From: Icerya purchasi
Lineage: Eukaryota > Arthropoda > Insecta > Hemiptera > Monophlebidae
NCBI GenBank assembly: GCA_039619475.1
Contig: CM077115.1
Coordinates: 481,628,400-481,692,399 of the forward strand
Length of the DNA stretch: 64,000 nucleotides
Reading direction: 5' to 3'
Part shown: positions 61,440 through 64,000 of the stretch, in pieces
Numbering within the stretch: the first letter of the stretch is position 1
How the letters are laid out: each line of letters opens with the position of its first letter
Position numbers and translations under genes: made by a program
The notes under the pieces: model-generated
Database searches by the model: none
What the model was told of the DNA's origin: nothing
Seen by the model: only the letters and a program-made list of their open reading frames with translations

Positions 61440-62632
61440 ATCAAATTTATGAGTAGAAACGTACATTGGTCTTTCAGATGCTTTAAACATCAGAGCTGAA
61501 CCGGAAAACATAAAAGCAGGACGTATTATCATTCTACCATCTTCTTTTAATGGGTAGTCCACGAAATAAGATTCAGAATCATCAGGATGCAATGGCCATG
61601 GTAAGAAAGTTTGGAAAGCCGGAATTTTTTTGACATTCACCTGTAATCCTCTATGGCCGGAAATCACGAAATGTTTGCAATTTTATTAAACTGCTAATGA
61701 CAGACCAGATATTACTGTTCGTGTATTTTCTGCCAATATTAAAGAACTTTTACGTTTAATAAATCAAAAAAAAAAATGTTTTGCAGGAGTAGAGACATTT
61801 TTGTATACCGTTGAATTTCAAAAGCGTGGTTTGCCTCACATTCACTTATTGTTGCGTCTTAAGGATAACTGCGAGTTTAGAAATATTTCAGATATTGATA
61901 AGGTTATTTCTGCAGAAATACCAGATCCAAATGATACAGATTTATACAATTCAGTAAAATCTTATGTAGTACATGGTCCATGTGGTAGTCTTAATCGAAA
62001 TTCTAATTGTACAATTAACAATCAGCGTAAAAAAGAATTCCCTAAAGAATTTGTTTCTGAAACAAATAATAATGTAAAGAGGGTTATCCTCTTTATCGGA
62101 GGCGAAATAATAACAGAACCATTACCAAATTAGTTCAAGGTGTTAATGTAGAAATTGATAATAGATATACAGTTCCTTATAATCCTTTTCTTTTAATGTA
62201 TTTTCAAGCCCACATTAATCTAGAACTTTGTGCAAGTGTTCATAGCATGAAATATATTCATACATACGTTTATAAAGGACACGATGAAAATTAGATTCAT
62301 TATGATGTACTCGATATGTTGGTCCATCTGAAGCAGCTTATATAATTTTTTCTTATCCTATGCACGAACAATCTCACACTATAGTTTGCTTAGCGCTTCA
62401 TTTGGGAAATGAACGACAAGTTTCTTTTTTATAATGATAATGCTGCTGAAGCTTTTCTTAAAGCAGAATAAAAAAAAAAAACAAAATTAATTGCTTGGTT
62501 TAATTTGAATAAAAAAAAATCAACAGGAAGTGCTTTCATTTGTCCAGAAACACCTATGTATTATGTTTGAGGTAGAAGTAAACAAACTTGGAAGAAACGA
62601 GTTAAATTGTCTAAAATTATTGGAAGGATATA
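61440..62632 (+). pseudogene. Helitron Rep domain remnant
   Basis: The plus strand, with frame breaks, reads ETYIGLSDALN, GRIIILPSSFNG, NHQDAMAMVRKFGKPEFF, TFTCNPLWPEITKCLQFY, TANDRPDITVRVF, YTVEFQKRGLPHIHLLLRL (the HxH metal motif near 61835), SYVVHGPCGSLN, YTVPYNPFLLMYFQAHINLE, CASVHSMKYIHTYVYKGHD (the two catalytic tyrosines near 62260), RYVGPSEAAYIIFSYPMH, LALHLGNERQVSF, AFICPETPMYYV and IIGRIY. This covers most of a Helitron HUH Rep domain, which nicks and transfers single strands in rolling-circle transposition. Both His residues and both Tyr residues survive, but stops occur throughout. The helicase part is missing: the sequence stops at a mariner insertion (62631-62632). It may belong to the Helentron lineage whose endonuclease is seen elsewhere, but no helicase links them here. 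Confidence 0.9.
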
Positions 62633-62925
62633 CGAGGTGTGGCTATTGAATAACGAGACAGCGCGCTATGGGTGCCCTAGAGGAGTAAGAAAAGAAACAA
62701 GTACGGCAGGAAAGACTTTAAAATGTCTACTAACACAGTTCCAAGTCACGCTTTCGTAGCTATAGCAGTATTTTTTCTATCGAGTGTTGAAAAGTACGTG
62801 ACTTTTTTGCGCGCCGCGTACCATGCGTGGTGAAAAACACGAACAGCGTATCAGTCTGAAATTTCTCATGAAATTGAAGAAAGCTCCAACCGAGTATTAT
62901 GCATTACTGAAGGTCTTTTGAAAAT
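62633..62925 (+). mobile_element. Mariner element 5' part, truncated
   Basis: Starts CGAGGTGTGGCTATTGAATA immediately after a TA (62631-62632), the mariner target dinucleotide. About 190 bp in, the frame begins MRGEKHEQRISLKFLMKLKK then APTEYYALLKVF before a stop. This matches the N-terminal helix-turn-helix start of the mariner group found in many insects (EQRxxLKFLxKLxKxPTExxxLL). The rest of the transposase, its D,D34D core and the other terminal repeat are absent. LINE sequence begins shortly after. Confidence 0.8.
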
Positions 62926-62939
62926 TTGAAAGTAAAAAT

Positions 62940-63800
62940 AGTACCAAAAGGTTAAACTACAATGAATGTCCAACCAAAGGCAGCTACCCAGGACAATTAG
63001 ACTATATTAAGAATTCAATTTTAATCCGGTCAGAGATCGATGAAAGAAAAGAGGCAAGAATAGGAACCAGACGGCAAAGCTAAGATATAGGAAGCATTAT
63101 ATGGAGTAGGAAAATTCTGCTTTAATAGCTGAACGTACAGGATATTACATTCGGAGGAAAGACTGGAACATTCAAACAGCACATGGTCAGGATCACAAAC
63201 GAAAGAATAGTCGTCAGAGTGCAAAGGACAATAAGGGGACGGGGAAAGAGCAAAACAATACCATGAGAAAGGGAACAAAGTATGATTGAACCGCAGACGG
63301 CAGATAGCAATAATGAAAAAAGCCTTTAAGAGTAGGAATAGAACCAAGAACAGAAAGGGGGTCTAGGCTGAATAGTAAAATAAGTTAGGATTGGAAAAGG
63401 AGCGAGGATACACATCCGACCAAAGTCTGACATGCATTCTTTTGGAGAGGGGAAGTATGTTGTGACCAGGAATCTTTTTAACAAAATGTGGGGAGTGTAA
63501 CGCTGAACGTTCTAAGGAATCCACCGTCTCGTTACTATCAATACCCGCATAACTTAGAACCCAAAGAAAGTTGATGGAAATGGAGTGGGAAAGGGAAATA
63601 CTATAGATGAGAGAACGTATACGGATAACAATAAAGTCGAGGGAATATGAGAGAAAGGCAGAGGATATACCTTAAAGAGCACTTTTAGAGTCCGCAATGA
63701 TCAAGTATCTATCAGAGAATCGAGTTGAGAAAATAAATATAACGGGTCGAAGAATGGCATTAAGTTCCGCAGAGAAGATGGAGCAAAAAGCCGGCAGATT
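62940..63800 (-). pseudogene. I-type LINE: RNase H end and 3' end, copy 5
   Basis: On the minus strand: NNLPAFCSIFSAELNAILRP (RNase H E block), FSDRYLIIADSKSAL (D-S-K block), INFLWVLSYAGIDSNETVDS, HSPHFVKKIPGHNILPLSKR, MHVRLWSDVYPRSFSNPN, then RLRFNHTLFPFS, CPLHSDDYSF, CDPDHVLFECSSLSSECN and SYILALPSGS. The 3' UTR follows, with ATCTCTGACCGGATTAAAAT and TCCTGGGTAGCTGCC near 62980. It is the least broken copy of its family in the window, but the W-x-P-S-H block reads W-V-L-S-Y and stops remain. Confidence 0.82.
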
Positions 63801-64000
63801 GTTAAATAAATAAATTTAGATATACTGTGGTATAACCTTAATGTAATCAAAAAACGTATTTTTTTGGAATATCTATTTCACCGATTACTTTATATTTCAT
63901 ACAAAAGCGCAAATTCAAACGTATGTCATCAACAACTAAAAAGTTAAAGAAAATAAAAATTTAAAATGGAAACAGTTTTCTTTTAATAATTCATTAATGA
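63801..64000. other. AT-rich right edge, no gene
   Basis: I see nothing coding here. The LINE at 62940-63800 may continue upstream on the minus strand, but no further motif is visible. Confidence 0.4.

Noticed and set aside
61425..61667. 80-residue open frame on the minus strand with protein-like composition
   Set aside because: The plus strand of the same interval reads Helitron Rep blocks (GRIIILPSSFNG, NHQDAMAMVRKFGKP, CNPLWPEITK), so the minus frame is a shadow of that coding sequence.

Overview
The window looks like nuclear DNA of an animal, most likely an arthropod and probably an insect. It is AT-rich, full of microsatellites and homopolymer runs, has no long clean reading frame, and is dense with decayed transposons. 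The transposon families point the same way: Helentron-type Helitrons with an endonuclease domain, I-type and Jockey/CR1-like LINEs, a ZBED5-like hAT, a mariner, hAT MITEs and tRNA-derived SINEs. I cannot name the species. I found no convincing host gene, ribosomal RNA gene or functional tRNA gene, so the window is best read as an intergenic or long intronic stretch.

Layout. 1-2.2 kb: a Helentron C-terminal endonuclease remnant (minus strand) whose 3' tail holds a LINE fragment flanked by ~85-bp direct repeats. 2.2-16.5 kb: AT-rich unique-looking DNA with microsatellites and slightly GC-richer islands. 16.5-25.3 kb: hAT-type MITEs, including three copies of one family, one of them split by a second element. 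26.4-34.9 kb: LINE fragments of three kinds, a second Helentron endonuclease remnant with a MITE at its stop codon, a possible pogo fragment, another MITE and a fold-back element. 36.4-48.4 kb: two fold-back elements, a tRNA-derived SINE, four LINE fragments and one structurally complete but dead hAT transposon (44255-46991) with a perfect 8-bp target duplication. 49-58.5 kb: GC-richer, TE-poor blocks that are candidates for promoters or cis-regulatory DNA, with a short inverted-repeat element, a second SINE copy, another LINE and a small retroposon between them. 58.8-64 kb: a Helentron-like terminal module, a degenerate tandem array of about 200-bp units, a tRNA-like SINE, then a junction series Helitron Rep / mariner / LINE.

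The elements do not form a working pathway; they record successive insertions. The points most worth following are the Helentron terminal module shared by two endonuclease remnants and several short copies, the unusually long duplication around a LINE fragment, the ~200-bp degenerate array at 59.0-60.4 kb, and the hAT copy whose D, D and E motif positions are all still readable despite broken frames. I see no evidence for a previously undescribed multi-gene system.
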